Shown here: one piece after another, positions 35,038 through 47,558 of the stretch
Layout of the letters: the number at the start of each line of letters is the position of its first letter
Position numbering within the stretch: position 1 is the stretch's first letter
Assembly: GCA_022695795.1 (NCBI GenBank)
Contig: MU404088.1
Coordinates: 124,001-188,000 of the forward strand
Direction: 5' to 3'
Source: Biscogniauxia marginata
Lineage: Eukaryota; Ascomycota; Sordariomycetes; Xylariales; Xylariaceae
DNA length: 64,000 bases
Program-made: the position numbers and the translations under genes
Notes under the pieces: generated by a model
What the model was told of the DNA's origin: nothing
The model's input: the letters and a program-made list of their open reading frames with translations, nothing else
Database searches by the model: none

Positions 35038-37225
35038 TCAAGCCACCTTCTCCTTTCCCCCCCGGGGCCGACCCAGCACCACGACCCCGCCGACCAGCCA
35101 CGCCGGCCACCACACGCACCACACGACGAGCGGCGTATACACGCCCCAGACGTCCCACCCGAACGCGGCCTCCTGCAGCGCGCGCGCGACCGCCGCCGGG
35201 ACGCCCCCCACGTCGCCCCCCGCGTACGCGTACGCGGCGGCGGCGGCGACCACCGTGGTGGGGGCGAACAGGCCCAGGAGCGCTGTATATCCGTACCTCG
35301 CTACGGCCGCAGCAACACCACCACCACCACCACTATTACTACCGTCGTCATTATCCGCCGGCCAGGGGCGGGCGAAGGTGAGCGGCGAGGCGAGTAGGCC
35401 GACGAGGAAGGCGAGGCTGAAGTTGAGCGTTGCGAGGGAGCTGAGGAACATGCCCAGCAGGAGCAGGGAGAAGGACTTGGCGAGGTAGTACTGCTGTAGC
35501 GTGAGGACGTTGCCGGACGACAAGAGGTGGGAGATCAGGTGCGGCAGGGCTAGGTTTAGGGCCGAGAAGAGTATGAAGGCTGGGCCGAGGAGCTATATAT
35601 GAGAAATTATTAATATATTAGTCTCTTTTTACATTATTGCCTAGAAAGAGGGAAGGGCCTTCACGGAATTGTAGGGACTGAAAAGGACTGAAAAGGGGAA
35701 GATAGGTAGGTAACATAGCAACTCACGTTAGAGGGCGTATGGTTGAAGATAAAGAGCGGAATTGCGCCGAGGAATTGGGAGCCGATTACGAGCGCGAGGG
35801 GGAGGGGTGTGTCTCGTTCGGCAGTAGTTGACGACTGTACCCCTGGCTCTAGCTTCTCCTGAGCCACCTTCGAACCTGCCACGGGATCCGCCACCGCGGT
35901 CGCCTCCTTGCGACCGCTCTTCACCCACAGCAGGATGGCCATGATGGTGAAGTTGGCGGCGATCAACATGGCGCTGGGCAGGTAGGTGCCTATGCTGACG
36001 AAGCGATCCTTGTGCATGAGCAGGTAGAAGAAGAAGCTCTGATGCAGATGCTCGAGCAGGTTGTTCAGGCTTCGGAACGTGCCCTCGATCAGTCGGCCCA
36101 GACCCATCTCGTCATGCCAGCCCTGTCCGACGGGCTGCAATGTGATAGCGTCGACGTGGTAAGGGATGAAGCTGCTATGGGGCCCAACGGCGTAGCCCAA
36201 GCCCTGTTTCAGCATGCCGCGGAGCATGGTCTTGAGGCGGTCGTTGTACTTGTCCGAGTGCCTCCACATCTCCTGCAGCGAAGACCCCATGCCCATCTGG
36301 CCACTCGCGATGTTGGCAACCGCGTTAATGAGGTCTAGGTTCGGCAGCTGGCCGTTGATGCCATCGTACACAATATGGATGGATTCAAAGCGCCCTTCCT
36401 GGGGGTAGTCGATGGCGATAGCGCCTTGTAGGGCGCCGGACTTGATAGGCAGAGATGCCACCTTAGACGAGTCATGCGCATCATGGTAGGCGTCGGCCCA
36501 GGCCTGCGTGCCAGTCCTGCTATCAGGGGGGATGACAAGTATGATGTCCTTAGACCAGAGCGACCAGCGCTTGAAATAGCGAATCAGGGCCAGAGCCAAG
36601 GCCAGTCCGTTACGGTTGAACTCGTCCTTGACATTCTTCCATGCTGCTATTAGCACAAGAGCCTCCGTCGCATCGCCCCGCGGAGCTTGTAGGATGGCAT
36701 AGACGTTCTCGCCGGCGTACGTGTTGCCCGAGGAGTGGTAGGTGTAGTTCTGCCGTCCGACCTTGAGGCCTACGCTCTTGAAGATGTTCTCGAGCTCGTC
36801 GTTTACCCTGCGTTCGCCAGCGTGTCAGAATCAGAGTCCAATTGCCCAGCCCGCGGACATGTGCCAAAGGTAACGTACTCGCTATTGCTCTTGTCCTTCA
36901 GCGCATCGACTTCGTGCCTGTAAGCGCGGAAAACGTTCTGGTCGCTTCCTCCAAAGTATGTATGGACCTGCCCGGGCAAGAGGGCATTCTCGGAAATGTA
37001 TGTTCGCCGTGAATAGTCGTTGAGAGGGAGCATAAACAGCCAGACGACTCCGACGACGATGCAGAGAAAGGACAGGTAAGGCGGGAGCTTCAACAGGCGC
37101 GGATCACGGCGCAAGAGTAGCGCCGTTGCTGTTTAGGACCACGTCGCATTAGTATAGGCAGTTGACAAGGTAATACTTCTGGTCGTAATAGGATCTCACC
37201 CCAACTTACAGATTAAACGCGGCAT
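35038..37225 (-). CDS. gaa1: GPI transamidase component Gaa1
   Basis: ER membrane subunit of the GPI transamidase, which attaches glycosylphosphatidylinositol to secretory proteins. Four exons on the minus strand: 37210-37225 (16 nt, MPRLI plus one base), 36879-37128, 35727-36807 and 35038-35592; introns 81, 71 and 134 nt; 633 residues. An N-terminal membrane segment (LSFLCIVVGVVWLFMLPL, about residues 21-38) precedes a large lumenal M28-peptidase-like domain (NTYAGENVYAILQAPRGD, VLIAAWKN, DIILVIPPDS, WADAYHD) and then several C-terminal membrane helices (ANFTIMAILLWV, FLGAIPLFIFNH, SFSLLLLGMFLSSLATLNF). The last part is Gly/Ala/Val-rich with a Ser-Asn-Ser plus poly-Gly loop. The short first exon is supported by frame and by the good donor TCTgtaagt. 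Confidence 0.94.
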
Positions 37226-37870
37226 GGCTCTCCAGACGGGGACTTGACAATGGGCTGGTGTAGAGCTCTCTGTACAACTGTACAGAGGTGTAAGTTGCAG
37301 AAGTACCGGTAAGCACATAAATCTGGGCCATGTTGCATGCACCTACCATTTTAGGGGTCCTCCCGTCTTTTAGTGGGGGGATGTACCTATAGCTACTGGT
37401 ACATCGGCTAGTTGCATATAGTTCACTCGAGTTAAAGGTCTTATAAATTGAACCAGAGACTCATCAAAAGCCTTATTTATTAAATACCTACTTGTACATA
37501 AGTTGGCTGGAATTTGCTCTCACAAATAGCAAAACTAATAATAATGGCCATATGGATAAGTTGTTAAGAGCATCAATGTTGGTCAAAATTCGTCGAGTAT
37601 AATAGTTATAGTCATTCGACGTCGAGAACAACAAGGCATTTTGCACCATGGAAGGACTGGAGCTTCGAAAGACGAGCCCGGTCGATAATACATAACGATA
37701 ATGACAACCAGATGTCTAGCCTCGCGACACCCATGTCTGCCTTCCCAAACGCCCATTTCCATGCATTGTACATAGACACTACGTCCGCCATTCTCGAACA
37801 TGATACACATATATACACGGCGGCGAACTCTTTGATACCCCGACACCACCCGACCCCTATCCCTTCTTCG
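37226..37870. other. Intergenic between GAA1 start and RBD2 end
   Basis: Promoter of GAA1 and 3' UTR of RBD2 (both minus). Short frames at 37583-37849 have no recognised domain. No repeats of note. Confidence 0.55.
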
Positions 37871-39012
37871 CTATGGGCCCAGTCGCTGCGAACTGCCTAT
37901 CAAGCCTAGCGGCGTGGTCCCACTGCTCGAACTGCTTGTCGGCAATACTCCAAATCTACCGTACGTCTTTTGGTCTACACTCACATAATGAGGTAGACGG
38001 CCTAGTAGGTTCAAGCGGCTTTCAACCCAGCGCAATGCTTTCTCCGGCGGAGCAAGGAATTTGAGGTATCCAAGACCGACTGTGGGCGCTATGGTTAGGT
38101 CTATAGCGCAGAAGAAGAAAAAGGGAAGAAAAAGGGGGTGGAGAGTTCAGCCTATGACTTACATAGATATCCGGTTCCTACACCACACAGGTGACCTATG
38201 AAACTAGAACTAGGCACAAGAGCCTCGACAACCAGGACCATGACCAATGGCGTCGTCCATGTCGGGACATGGTGTGTCCCTATCACGAGGTGTGGGTTTG
38301 TCTTGTACGTCCGGATGGCCTCTAAGCCTAGCAATAAAAACACCCAAATGCTGCAGCACGATCAAGTCAGAAACCTTGAGAAGCTTTGACGAACCGTACG
38401 AGTTAATCCTTCTTACCTCGCTCCCATGACGGGTGTGTTCCCTCTCATTACCACTCGTTCTAGAAAAACGTATATAAATGCCGGTATCGTCGTCAAAGCT
38501 ACCATCGGCGTTAACCCAACCAGTTCTTTATTTTTATTCTTTTGCTTCTTCCTAGCCCTGCCACAGGGGAGACTACAAGCAAAACGAAGGACCTACGACC
38601 GAAGAACAGTGCCAGCGACGTCAACGTGCCGAACTCGGTCTCGAATCTTTCGAGCAATGGCGTCAGCGCGAGGATGTTGAAGATCGCGTGGAAGAAGTTG
38701 AGGTGGATTAGCGGGAAAGTGTTAACTCGGTACACTGCAACGACAAAGTCGCATACATTAGTAAACATAGTCTTAACCAAAAGCTAGATGACACATAAAG
38801 GAGAGAGAGAGACAGAGAGGCCTTGGCGACTGACTCGTCCGTATGCCCAGCTCTTCGGGTATGAGGGCACCCCATTGTTGCAAGTCCCACACGGACTGGA
38901 GCCCGGCCAGCCAGAGGGCCGCCATGATCACGACGATGATACGCGTAAACAGCGGCAGTCGGAACACGTATGAGCGCGCCCGCAGCGCGCTGAAAGATTG
39001 CACATTCGGCAT
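37871..39012 (-). CDS. rbd2: Rhomboid intramembrane protease Rbd2
   Basis: Five exons on the minus strand: 38835-39012, 38598-38734 by splice position (last coding base 38597), 38417-38498, 38163-38350 and 37871-38079; introns 66-100 nt; 264 residues. Multi-pass Golgi rhomboid. Catalytic residues are present: Ser133 in MGASIWVF, created across intron 3, and His186 in FIGHLCGVG. Other family blocks are LIHLNFFHAIFNILALTPLLERFE, GPLTTIPAFIYVFLERVV and the C-terminal KTYGRFGVLP with QRLGP end. In Schizosaccharomyces pombe and Aspergillus, Rbd2/RbdB cleaves the SREBP sterol regulator, so a role in sterol and hypoxia response is likely. The 5' leader carries GA and TCGAG tandem repeats within 75 nt of the ATG. 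Confidence 0.93.
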
Positions 39013-40175
39013 GGTCTGTCTTGTTTCTGGCGACAAGGTCGAGAGAGAGAGAGAGAGAAGTCGAGTCGAGTCGAGTCGAGTCGAGACGAATCGATAATTT
39101 CGGTCGTGCTCGAGCCAAGTTTGCCCGCTGCACACCGCACCGCCTTGGAGAGTTTATAGCAGCGAATAAATTGGAGGGTCCTGCGGTGCTCGCGGAAGTG
39201 GGCTTGCTCTAGACATGTATCGCCATCGATAATCTTGACAAGGCGACGTCAATGGAGCCGAGAGCCGAGTTCAAGTCGTGTGCGGCGTAGAGACTTGAAC
39301 AGGGGTCCTCCAAAAAAGAGGACACGCCGCGAGGAATCGATTTGACTGGCTTGGAGGACTGGAGCTAGTGCTATAGAAAGCTTCAATTTACCTTTTAGCC
39401 TTTCAACGGCTTATCAGCACGTATGCAGTTACCCGGTCAGCCCATCATTACCTAAGGAGGTAGGTACCAGGTAGGTACCTAGGTATCATCTTAGCTTATC
39501 GATAAGGTTCCCATCCGTATAAATCTATACTCCGTAACGGAAGCTCTAGTACCTCCAATTGTTGGACCTATCGTTGGAGAATATTATTGCAGTCCAGTAA
39601 GACAGAGAGAGCTGCTATTAATAATGTATCGTTATTCAACCTCGACACTAGATTTAATCAATTATGTTGAATTTAGTTATATAACTATCACAAGTCTATA
39701 ATGACCGAATGGGGCCGGGATATCGACACGCACCATGTAGCAGTGCAAAATATGGAAAGTTTAAATAGGTGGGTGGCTATAGACATCTAACCTTAGATAG
39801 AGACCTAACATACTCAATCAACAACCAATCGACCCCAGACTTGTCTGTCCTCCACTCGACATATCAGTACATACATACCTATATAGATGTATATCGTAAA
39901 GTGTATATGTACCACACCAAAGACACAGCACGGCAGACCCTTTTGTAACAGTTTCATTTTGTACAAACTAGAAAAGGTCGAGACAAAATGTCATAGAGAG
40001 TATATCAATGTTCCCATAAAGCATGACATCCCGTGACCGGGAAATAAGACAAAACAGAAAAGACCCTGTACACCTCGTTCTGTAATTATAGGAAACCTCC
40101 CCACCATGCACCAGCATGCAGTAGTTCCTCCTATATTACTACCTTGTTTTCCCCCTCACTCCCGAACCAAGCTTT
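39013..40175. other. Intergenic, RBD2 promoter and aconitase 3' flank
   Basis: Holds a GA repeat (about 39041-39058) and five TCGAG units (39061-39085) upstream of RBD2, and TAGGTACC/CCTAGGTA words near 39462-39485. No gene seen. Confidence 0.55.
39061..39085. repeat. TCGAG pentanucleotide tandem (5 units)
   Basis: Five exact TCGAG copies, directly preceded by a GA dinucleotide tract, 49-73 nt upstream of the RBD2 start codon on its promoter or leader side. Confidence 0.9.
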
Positions 40176-43019
40176 TTATGAGTTCTTCTTCGCCATCGTG
40201 TTCAGCGCACTTCCGTTCTTGAACCACTCGATCTGCGGCTCGTTGAAAGTGTGGTTTAGCTTGACCTCGAACGTCTTGCCGTCCTTGGGGTGAACCCTCA
40301 TCGTCAACGGCTTGCCAACAGCCAACTCGGTGCACAACAGGTCAATCTAATAAAGTGTGTTAGCTTCATCCTGGGTCACATCCAAGCTAGATAAAAAAAA
40401 AAATAAAAAAAAAAGGATTTGCTTACCCTGTCATCAGGCTTGATCTTGTCGTAGTCGGCGGGATCCGCAAAAGTCAGGGGAAGCATACCCTGCTTCTTCA
40501 AGTTGGTCTCGTGAATACGGGCGAAGCTTCGCGTGATGATAGCGAGACCACCAAGATGTCGGGGCTCCAGGGCAGCGTGTTCTCGAGAGCTTCCCTCGCC
40601 ATAGTTCCAGTCACCAATGACAACCCACTTGATACCTTTGGCCTTGTAGTCACGGGCCACCGCCGGCACTGCGTCCCACTCATCAGTCGTCGCGTTCTTG
40701 ATCTTGTTGGCCTCGCCATTGGCCTCGTTGATGGCACCGATCAACATGTTGTTCGAGATGTTGTCCAAGTGTCCACGGTACTTGAGCCACGGGCCAGCCA
40801 TTGAAATGTGGTCTGTAGTGGTCTTGCCCTGGGCCTTGATCAGGATAGGCATGTCAAGGGCATCTTTACCATCCCAGGCGTTAAAGGGCGACAAGATCTG
40901 AAGACGATCGGATGAAGGTGAGACTTGAACGCTAACAGAGGCGCGGTCGGCGGGAGGAGCTTGGTAGGTGTTGTTGCCGGGGTCGTATCCCCGAGCGGGG
41001 AGACCGTCGCCGGTTGGTGGGGCTAGCAGGAACTCGTTGCCGTCTTTGTCCTTAAGCTTGTCGGTCAGCGGGTTGAAGTGAAGAGTACCGGCAATGGTCA
41101 GGGCGACCACCAAGTCTGGGGAGGTGACGAAAGAGTGGGTGGCAGGGTTGCCATCGTTTCGGCCGGTAAAGTTACGGTTGTAGGAGGAGATGATCGAGTT
41201 GGCCTCGCCCTTCTTAACGTCTCGTCGATCCCACTGACCAATGCAAGGACCGCAGGCATTTGCCAAGACCATACCGCCGAACTCCTCGAAAGTCTGCAGT
41301 TGACCGTCACGAGCAATCGTAGCACGGATCTGCTCAGAGCCAGGGGTAACAGTAAAAGCTGCCTTAGCCTTCAAGCCGTGGTTGAGAGCGTCGCGCGCAA
41401 TCGAGGCAGCCCGAGACATATCCTCGTATGAAGAATTGGTGCAAGATCCAATCAGACCGACCTTGAGCTCCTCCGGCCAGTTGTTTGTCTTGACAGCCTC
41501 GCTAAACTTGGAAATAGGAGTGGCCAGATCAGGGGTGAAGGGTCCGTTGATATGCGGCTCGAGCTCGGAGAGGTTGATCTCGATGAGTTGATCGTACTCT
41601 GCGCCTTCGTCCTCGCGCAGCTCCTTCGCATATTTGCGCGCGAAATCGCCGATAGCCGATCGTTTGGTAGCAGCCAGATAATCGTACATGCGGTCGTTGA
41701 AGGGGAACAGAGACGTAGTAGCACCGATCTCAGCCCTATAACTGAGGTTAGCCACGTCCTAAATCATTGAAATTTCAGGTTGAAGTTACCCCATATTACA
41801 GACGGTTCCCATGCCAGTGGCGCTGATGCTATTCGTACCAGGTCCTAGATGTTGAATACGTGTTAGCGAGGGTAATCATCAACATGATAAATCCCCTTAT
41901 CCAAAGGGGGTGTTGTCACGAATAGTGCTGTTGGTGCGAGAGAGGGAGTAGTGCAGTGAATTAGGAGAGAAAGGGTGACGAAGTTAGGGGAATGGAGCAA
42001 TGAAGTGAGGCAGTCGTAACTTTCCCCCCAAAAGGAAGACATGCTTACCATGATATTCAACAATGGCACCAGTGCCACCCTTCACAGTCAGGATACCAGC
42101 AACCTTCAAGATGATGTCTGTTAAAAAAGTTAGCTTTGCCCCCTTATTGCCGGCCGGGCACATCTTGCGCAGGTCGGCTTACCCTTGGGAGAGGACCAGC
42201 CAGACAGCTGGCCTGTGAGCTTGACACCGATAACCTTGGGCGCCTTCAGTTCCCAAGGCAGGTTGGCCATAACATCAACAGCATCCGCACCACCAACACC
42301 AATAGCGCACATGCCTAGACCACCGGCATTGGGGGTGTGGGAGTCGGTTCCAATCAGTAGACCACCGGGGAAAGCGTAGTTCTCGAGAAGGATCTGGTGG
42401 ATGATACCAGAGCCGGGTCGCCAGAAACCAATGTTGTACTTGGCGCAGGCCGAAGACAAGAAATCGTAGACTTCCTTGTTGATACTGATAGCTCGCTCAA
42501 GATCCTTGACCCCGCCAATCTGGGCCTCGATCAAGTGATCGCAGTGGACAGTGGTTGGATTGGCAACAGAGGGCATGCCCGCAGACATGAACTGTAGGAT
42601 GGCCATCTGAGCAGTGGCATCCTGGCAAGCAACACGATCAGGGCGCAACTTGAGATAAGAGACGCCCCGGGTGATGTCCTGGCCGTGTGGGTCGTCCAAG
42701 TGAGAGTATAGAATCTTTTCGGCAAAGGTCAGAGGTCGGTTCAGGCGTGAGCGAACGATTGCCAGGTTCTCTGACATCTTCTTGTAGTTGATGAAGCTGC
42801 TGTCTTCCCAGTTGTTTTGCTTGACCTGTGGGTTGCGGCAAATATCAGTCTCTATGTTCCATGACCAAAGCGGCTTTCTGGCGACGGCAGAAGAACATCG
42901 TAGCATACCTTCTGGTCGAGGGGCGAGTCAGTCGCCGTCGCCATGCATCTGCGAAGGCCCATGGCGGCCATAACCCGCGAACGGGCAACATTGCCCAGGA
43001 CCTGTCGAGTAGCCAACAT
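40176..43019 (-). CDS. aco1: Aconitate hydratase, mitochondrial (aconitase)
   Basis: TCA-cycle enzyme converting citrate to isocitrate with a [4Fe-4S] cluster. Six exons on the minus strand: 42909-43019, 42183-42825, 42049-42117, 41790-41844, 40427-41735 and 40176-40346, giving 785 residues, the standard length. The first exon encodes an Arg-rich mitochondrial presequence ([20 protein letters not shown]) and a cleavage region before ATDSPLDQK. The cluster ligands are Cys391 (GSCTNSS), Cys454 and Cys457 ([10 protein letters not shown]). Substrate and fold blocks are intact: [62 protein letters not shown]. Introns are 54-83 nt apart from one of 204 nt. CCAAT boxes on the gene strand at 43298-43302 and 43509-43513 are candidate HAP-complex sites; in Aspergillus, aconitase is under HapX/CCAAT-complex iron control. 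Confidence 0.97.
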
Positions 43020-45993
43020 GGTGACAACCGCGGGTCCTGAGAGCTGGGGGGGTAGGAGGGGTCAGAACGATACGACGATATGAGGGAGCAATTTGAACTC
43101 GCCAACAACAGATGAATGAGGGGCAGACGCAAAAAGAGAAGAGAGATATTAGGGAATTGGCCTCTCTCGAGAAGAAAGGAAAATGTTCACTGGAGGTGGA
43201 AGGTAGGAGAGAAGAAGGAAAAAGGTGGAGAGTTTTTGGGTTCGCGATAAAAAAGACGATGGAAGCGAAAATGGCAAAGCTATCGAGGCTGCACGCTATT
43301 GGCGAACTGCCCAGTTTGTACGCCCTTGTTAGCAGAATGGCAGCGCAGACAGGGCTTGGGTTACAGGTTTGGCGGGCGGTACGTCGGCTAAGACGAAGAG
43401 GTACCGGCCCCACTCTCCAGAGTGGTGTCGGGCCAGCGGACGAATCACGATCAATCCGATTACTCCCAGACACCAGAGATTGAGCAAGTGTGATCTCACA
43501 ATCGCTTTATTGGGGTCGGCCAGCCAAACAGAGGGCCTCTTTTGTCATTCACTCCTCACATCGCTTCTGACCAAGTTCGTCATGATGACTTTGGATGTGT
43601 TTTTTTCACCCGTTTTCACCAAACTCAATTCCATTGATAGTTGTGGTCTAATTGGTGTGTTTCGAGCATGCAATACAACTAGGTACGTAACGGTTTTTTT
43701 TTGCTTTTTTAATTCTAACGGTCCCCCGGAAGATGGAATGTGGACGGATGAAAGCGGTTGTACGGATAACACCTCTCTCCTGCAGCCGGGGTTTATCTCC
43801 GAGCTGCGATAACAACTCTGACATATCGACCAACAACTAATCTATCATATTGGTTTATCCTGCCGCCACCATTAGAAGTTATTACTCATAGCTTTCTGCC
43901 ATCAAATTTTCTATTCTATCAAGTTGAGCAACCTCTTTTTTAGTTTCTCGTCTTCCGGCTTATTCCCATGTTCTAGTTCAATGCAAAGAGGTATTTGTTA
44001 TGACATGGAACCTGGTAAGAGGCTCGGCCCAGTCGGACATGGTCGGTTTACGATCTTGCTTAAAAAGACAGGAATTCCACACTGTTGTAGAATCTCGAAT
44101 AGGGTACAGATCTTGGCTGGGGCTGGACTTGCATCAATGCTAGGTACTATGCAGGCAAATAGAGAACAACACAAAAGTGCCGCAAAATCAGTCCTCGGCC
44201 AAATGGGTTAGCCAGCATGAAATCCCAGCCTCACTGATAGGCTTCTGGTCCACAAGTATTCGCATCTACGGCTGCGAACTCTGCGAGACTAATGTAAGAA
44301 ACGCTAGAAGATAGCATATACCTAGCATTAATCATGTACCTACCTAATGTAGTATCCGTAGAGAAGTTGTCCTTCAACATAATAGTAAAAAACTGCACAG
44401 TATTCCAATTAGCCTGTAGGTGCTTACCTTACATGTGAACCTCTGATATATCGCAACCTTACAGGCAAGTTGGGTTCGGTGGTTCTGAAACTACCTAGCT
44501 ACATGTATTGTACATATCTACGTAACCTATGGACGTACCTAGAAGACATGTAACACAACCCATACCAGCCTTGCCCCCCTGGTCTTCCATGTGGGACTAT
44601 TTCAGGTCTGCAGGTCAACTTTAGCAAGGCCAAGAACAAAATTTGCTGTGTCTCCAGACCAGATATGTGGACCGGAATTGGCCAATCGGTGGAAAGGCTG
44701 GTGTAAAAAACGATGCCGCCAGATTACCTATTTTTTTTTCTTTTTCTTTTTGTGCCTCGGCGTTCTTCCTCGTCGAATCGCTCCTAACTAGGTACCTATA
44801 GAAGTTCACATGAAGGTTACATATCATTCATTGGAGACTACACATTGTCTAGTAGCGGAACTTCCGCGAGGAGATCTTAGTGGGAGAATATGCAGTTGTA
44901 CATAACATACCTAGAAAACTCTAGGTTATGTGGGCGTTATGTAATGTTACCTAGTTAGTAGTGAAGCTTAGAACTAGGTAGGTGAAGATGTGGAAATTGA
45001 TTATCGTGGAGCATGTGAATGGACGTTTTAAACCCGAGAGCCAACCCCCACCAAATAGAGGTAGTATATTTCTCAAGGCCAACCCACTTCATATTACGTC
45101 ATCACTGCTTGCTCAGAGATCTAGGTTGAGTACCTATCTGATTATTAACATCTACCTGTATATTAATATAGAGGAATCTATTTCGTAGTAAGAATTTCTA
45201 TGTTAGATTCATATTATTATTTTAAACTTTAACAAATTAGCAAGTTAAGGTATGTGTTTCTCGCGACATGCGTTTAATAGACCTGAAAATACCTAGTTAA
45301 GTTTCAATATTAACTGAGTAAGACGAGGTTATTCCCTCAATGTTAACCACGAATATAAACAAGTCATTATACACTAGCGATGTCAAAATAGTACTCTTCA
45401 CTATGAGTGTTCTCGAAATAATATGTTGTATCTGATCGGACGATCGAGTTACCTTGGGCAACTCCTATTGGCTGTTGCCGCTTCAACTTGTCACTCGTCG
45501 CTCTTCAATGTCCCCTTATGTACCAATAGAGCCTGTTACCTAGACATCAAGGACAATAAATGAGAATATTCAGTATCCATATTGGTCAAATCAAAGGTGG
45601 CTCTGTAATTTTAAAATCCTAATAATCCTAAGTTTATCGGTAGTTGGAAAGAATTCATAGAGTGATGAGATGAGTGAGAGTGGACTTCAGCTTTAGTTTA
45701 TGAATGAGAATGCCTAACCTTGATAATCTCGGAGCCAATGACGAAACGCGCGGCTGCAAATCGATACCACTTAGCGCAGACCAAACCCAGACAGAAAAGA
45801 TCAGCCCCACCAAAATTTCTTCGCGCATTTTGATAATTCCCTAAACCGAAAATTGGTATCGGTCAAATCCAATCCAGCGACAACATAACCGCAACTTTTC
45901 GTATTGAAGGACGATAAGCCAAACCGATCTCCCCTCCACACACACACACATACAATTCTTTTCATTCGATCGGTTAACGAGAATCCATTCACG
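43020..45993. other. Divergent spacer, aconitase and BUD20 promoters
   Basis: About 3 kb with no supported gene; frames at 43369-43812 and 43924-44211 (plus) lack domains. Contains CCAAT boxes near aconitase, a CCAAT box at 45735-45739 about 255 bp before BUD20, an ACGTCA word near 45097, and AT-rich DNA with many CTAGGTA/TACCTAG words (44320-44950). Confidence 0.55.
43298..43302 (-). promoter_or_regulatory. CCAAT box upstream of aconitase
   Basis: ATTGG on the plus strand reads CCAAT on the aconitase strand, 279 bp upstream of the ATG. A second copy lies at 43509-43513. The sites are certain as sequence; use by the CCAAT-binding complex is inferred from known aconitase regulation in Aspergillus. 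Confidence 0.4.
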
Positions 45994-46447
45994 ATGGGTG
46001 TCGGAAATAAGCGCACCCTGACCAAGACCCGGCGGAAGACGAGGGACGTCGATCAGATCAAGGCCGACCTCCTCTCCCCGAGACACCTTGCGCTATTCAA
46101 AGAGACCAAGGCGACGGAGGACCTGCCTGGTCTGGGGAAGTGGTACTGCACCGAATGCGCTAAGTGGTTTGAGGGCGAGGCGACCCTGGTCGTACACCGG
46201 AGAGGAAAGCCGCACAAGAGAAGGTATGTATGAGATGTCACTTGATGCCTAAAGCGCCCCAGTGGGCTTGGCATATATCTGGGTACCTAGACTAACACAA
46301 GAACTCTTACGCAGAGTAAAGCAGCTTCGCGAAGTACCATACACCCAGAAGGAGGCCGAGGCCGCGATCGGTTTGCGAACCGATAACCAAGGCCCCCAGA
46401 CATCTAACGATACTACCGATGACAATGAGGTCGTCATGGCGACATGA
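45994..46447 (+). CDS. bud20: Bud20-like C2H2 zinc-finger ribosome export factor
   Basis: Two exons, 45994-46223 and 46315-46447, with a 91-nt intron (AGAG|... donor gtatgt, acceptor acgcag), 120 residues. The N-terminus is Lys/Arg-rich (GNKRTLTKTRRKTRDVDQ), then LPGLGKWYCTECAKWF with a single C2H2 finger (Cys52, Cys55, His68, His74) ending HKRRVKQL, and an acidic tail. This is the yeast Bud20 / human ZNF593 architecture: a shuttling factor that helps export pre-60S ribosomal particles. The intron falls immediately after the finger. It is convergent with DAM1; the 3' ends are about 240 bp apart. Confidence 0.95.
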
Positions 46448-46686
46448 ACAACGAGAGGACCCCTTTTGAAGCGCCTCCAAACACAAACCTGTACAATTCT
46501 CTCCTATACCACCCAAAGCGGTACTCCGTAGCTCTCAGCTTGGTCCATTGCTACGATAAAGCTCAGATTTGTAGCACACATCTCGTTGGTGATATCCGAG
46601 CACACACAAAAGAAAATGCAATCCCACGAATTACGAATCGCGCAGTAGTCACATCGAGGATTAGACTGACAAGTCGAACACCTCAA

Positions 46687-47558
46687 TCACCTCAAACCAC
46701 GAACTCTAGGCTTTGCAAGGCCACTTCCGCGCCCTCTCCCCGTCGCACTTCTGCCTCTAGATTGTGTGCCGCCTCTCGAAGGTCCGGGCACGCGCGATTG
46801 TCGGGTATCCGGGGTGGCGAACTTCTTAGGGGTAGGCTTGGAGATGGTTGTTGGATTTTCCACGAAAGATATATCCGTAGTCCTGAGGTGGGGGGCGGTC
46901 AGACTACTGAGATGGAACTAGATCTCGGGGGGATAATTAATACAAAAACATACATGAATGTCGTTTCCCCGTCCATTTCCCCGCCTCGCTCTGTGCTTCG
47001 AGATCGTACTGTGAAAGTTATATTCTCGTCAACTAATGATCCCGCCTATCGGGATAGGTAGGGCTTCCGTTGCGTAAGTCGTACCTGGTGGTTGTTGATC
47101 TTCGTTCTGCTTCGCCCTACGAAACGACTCGGAAATAGGACCCTGACAAACAAACAAAAATCTCCAAGTTAGAAACAGCCCCTCGCCTCTCTCTCTTCCT
47201 TTTCCCTCGGTGGGGGGGTTGTTCACAAACTAACCTCTGGGAAATCAACGCAGAAAGCGTTCATGTTGAGCCCGTAGAGAAAGCTGGCGAAGCTCTCGCT
47301 GAAGCGGGCCAGGCTCTCGTGCATCAGCTGGAAGTGCATCATGTTGGCCTCGAGGTCGGCGACGGCGTCCGAGAGCTCGGCGAAGGCGGGCTCGAAGGCG
47401 TTGAGCGGGAAGGCCTCGCCGGCCCCCTCGGCGCTGCGCTGCGCCGACTCGCGGAAGGAGGACCGGGACGAGGGGCGCAGGGGCGTCGTCGGGCGCGAGC
47501 GCGAGGTCGAGCGCGGTCGCCGCGCCGTGCTGCCGTCGCGTGCTTCGCTTGCGGACAT
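46687..47558 (-). CDS. dam1: DASH complex subunit Dam1
   Basis: Fungal kinetochore protein of the DASH/Dam1 ring that couples kinetochores to spindle microtubules. Four exons on the minus strand: 47235-47558, 47085-47142, 46954-47008 and 46687-46882; introns 71-93 nt; 210 residues. The N-terminus is Ser/Thr/Arg/Pro-rich with several basic-Ser sites (RRPRSTSRSRP, SSRSSFRES) of the kind Aurora/Ipl1 phosphorylates. The Dam1 core follows: FAELSDAVADLEANMMHFQL, MHESLARFSESFASFLYGLN, MNAFCVDFPEGPISESFRR. The spliced C-terminal part (ETTFMTTDISFVENP) and a basic Gly/Arg/Ser tail complete it. The 55-nt exon 3 and the phase-2 junction ATG at intron 3 are needed to keep the frame. The core is certain; the tail exons rest on splice logic. 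Confidence 0.92.
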
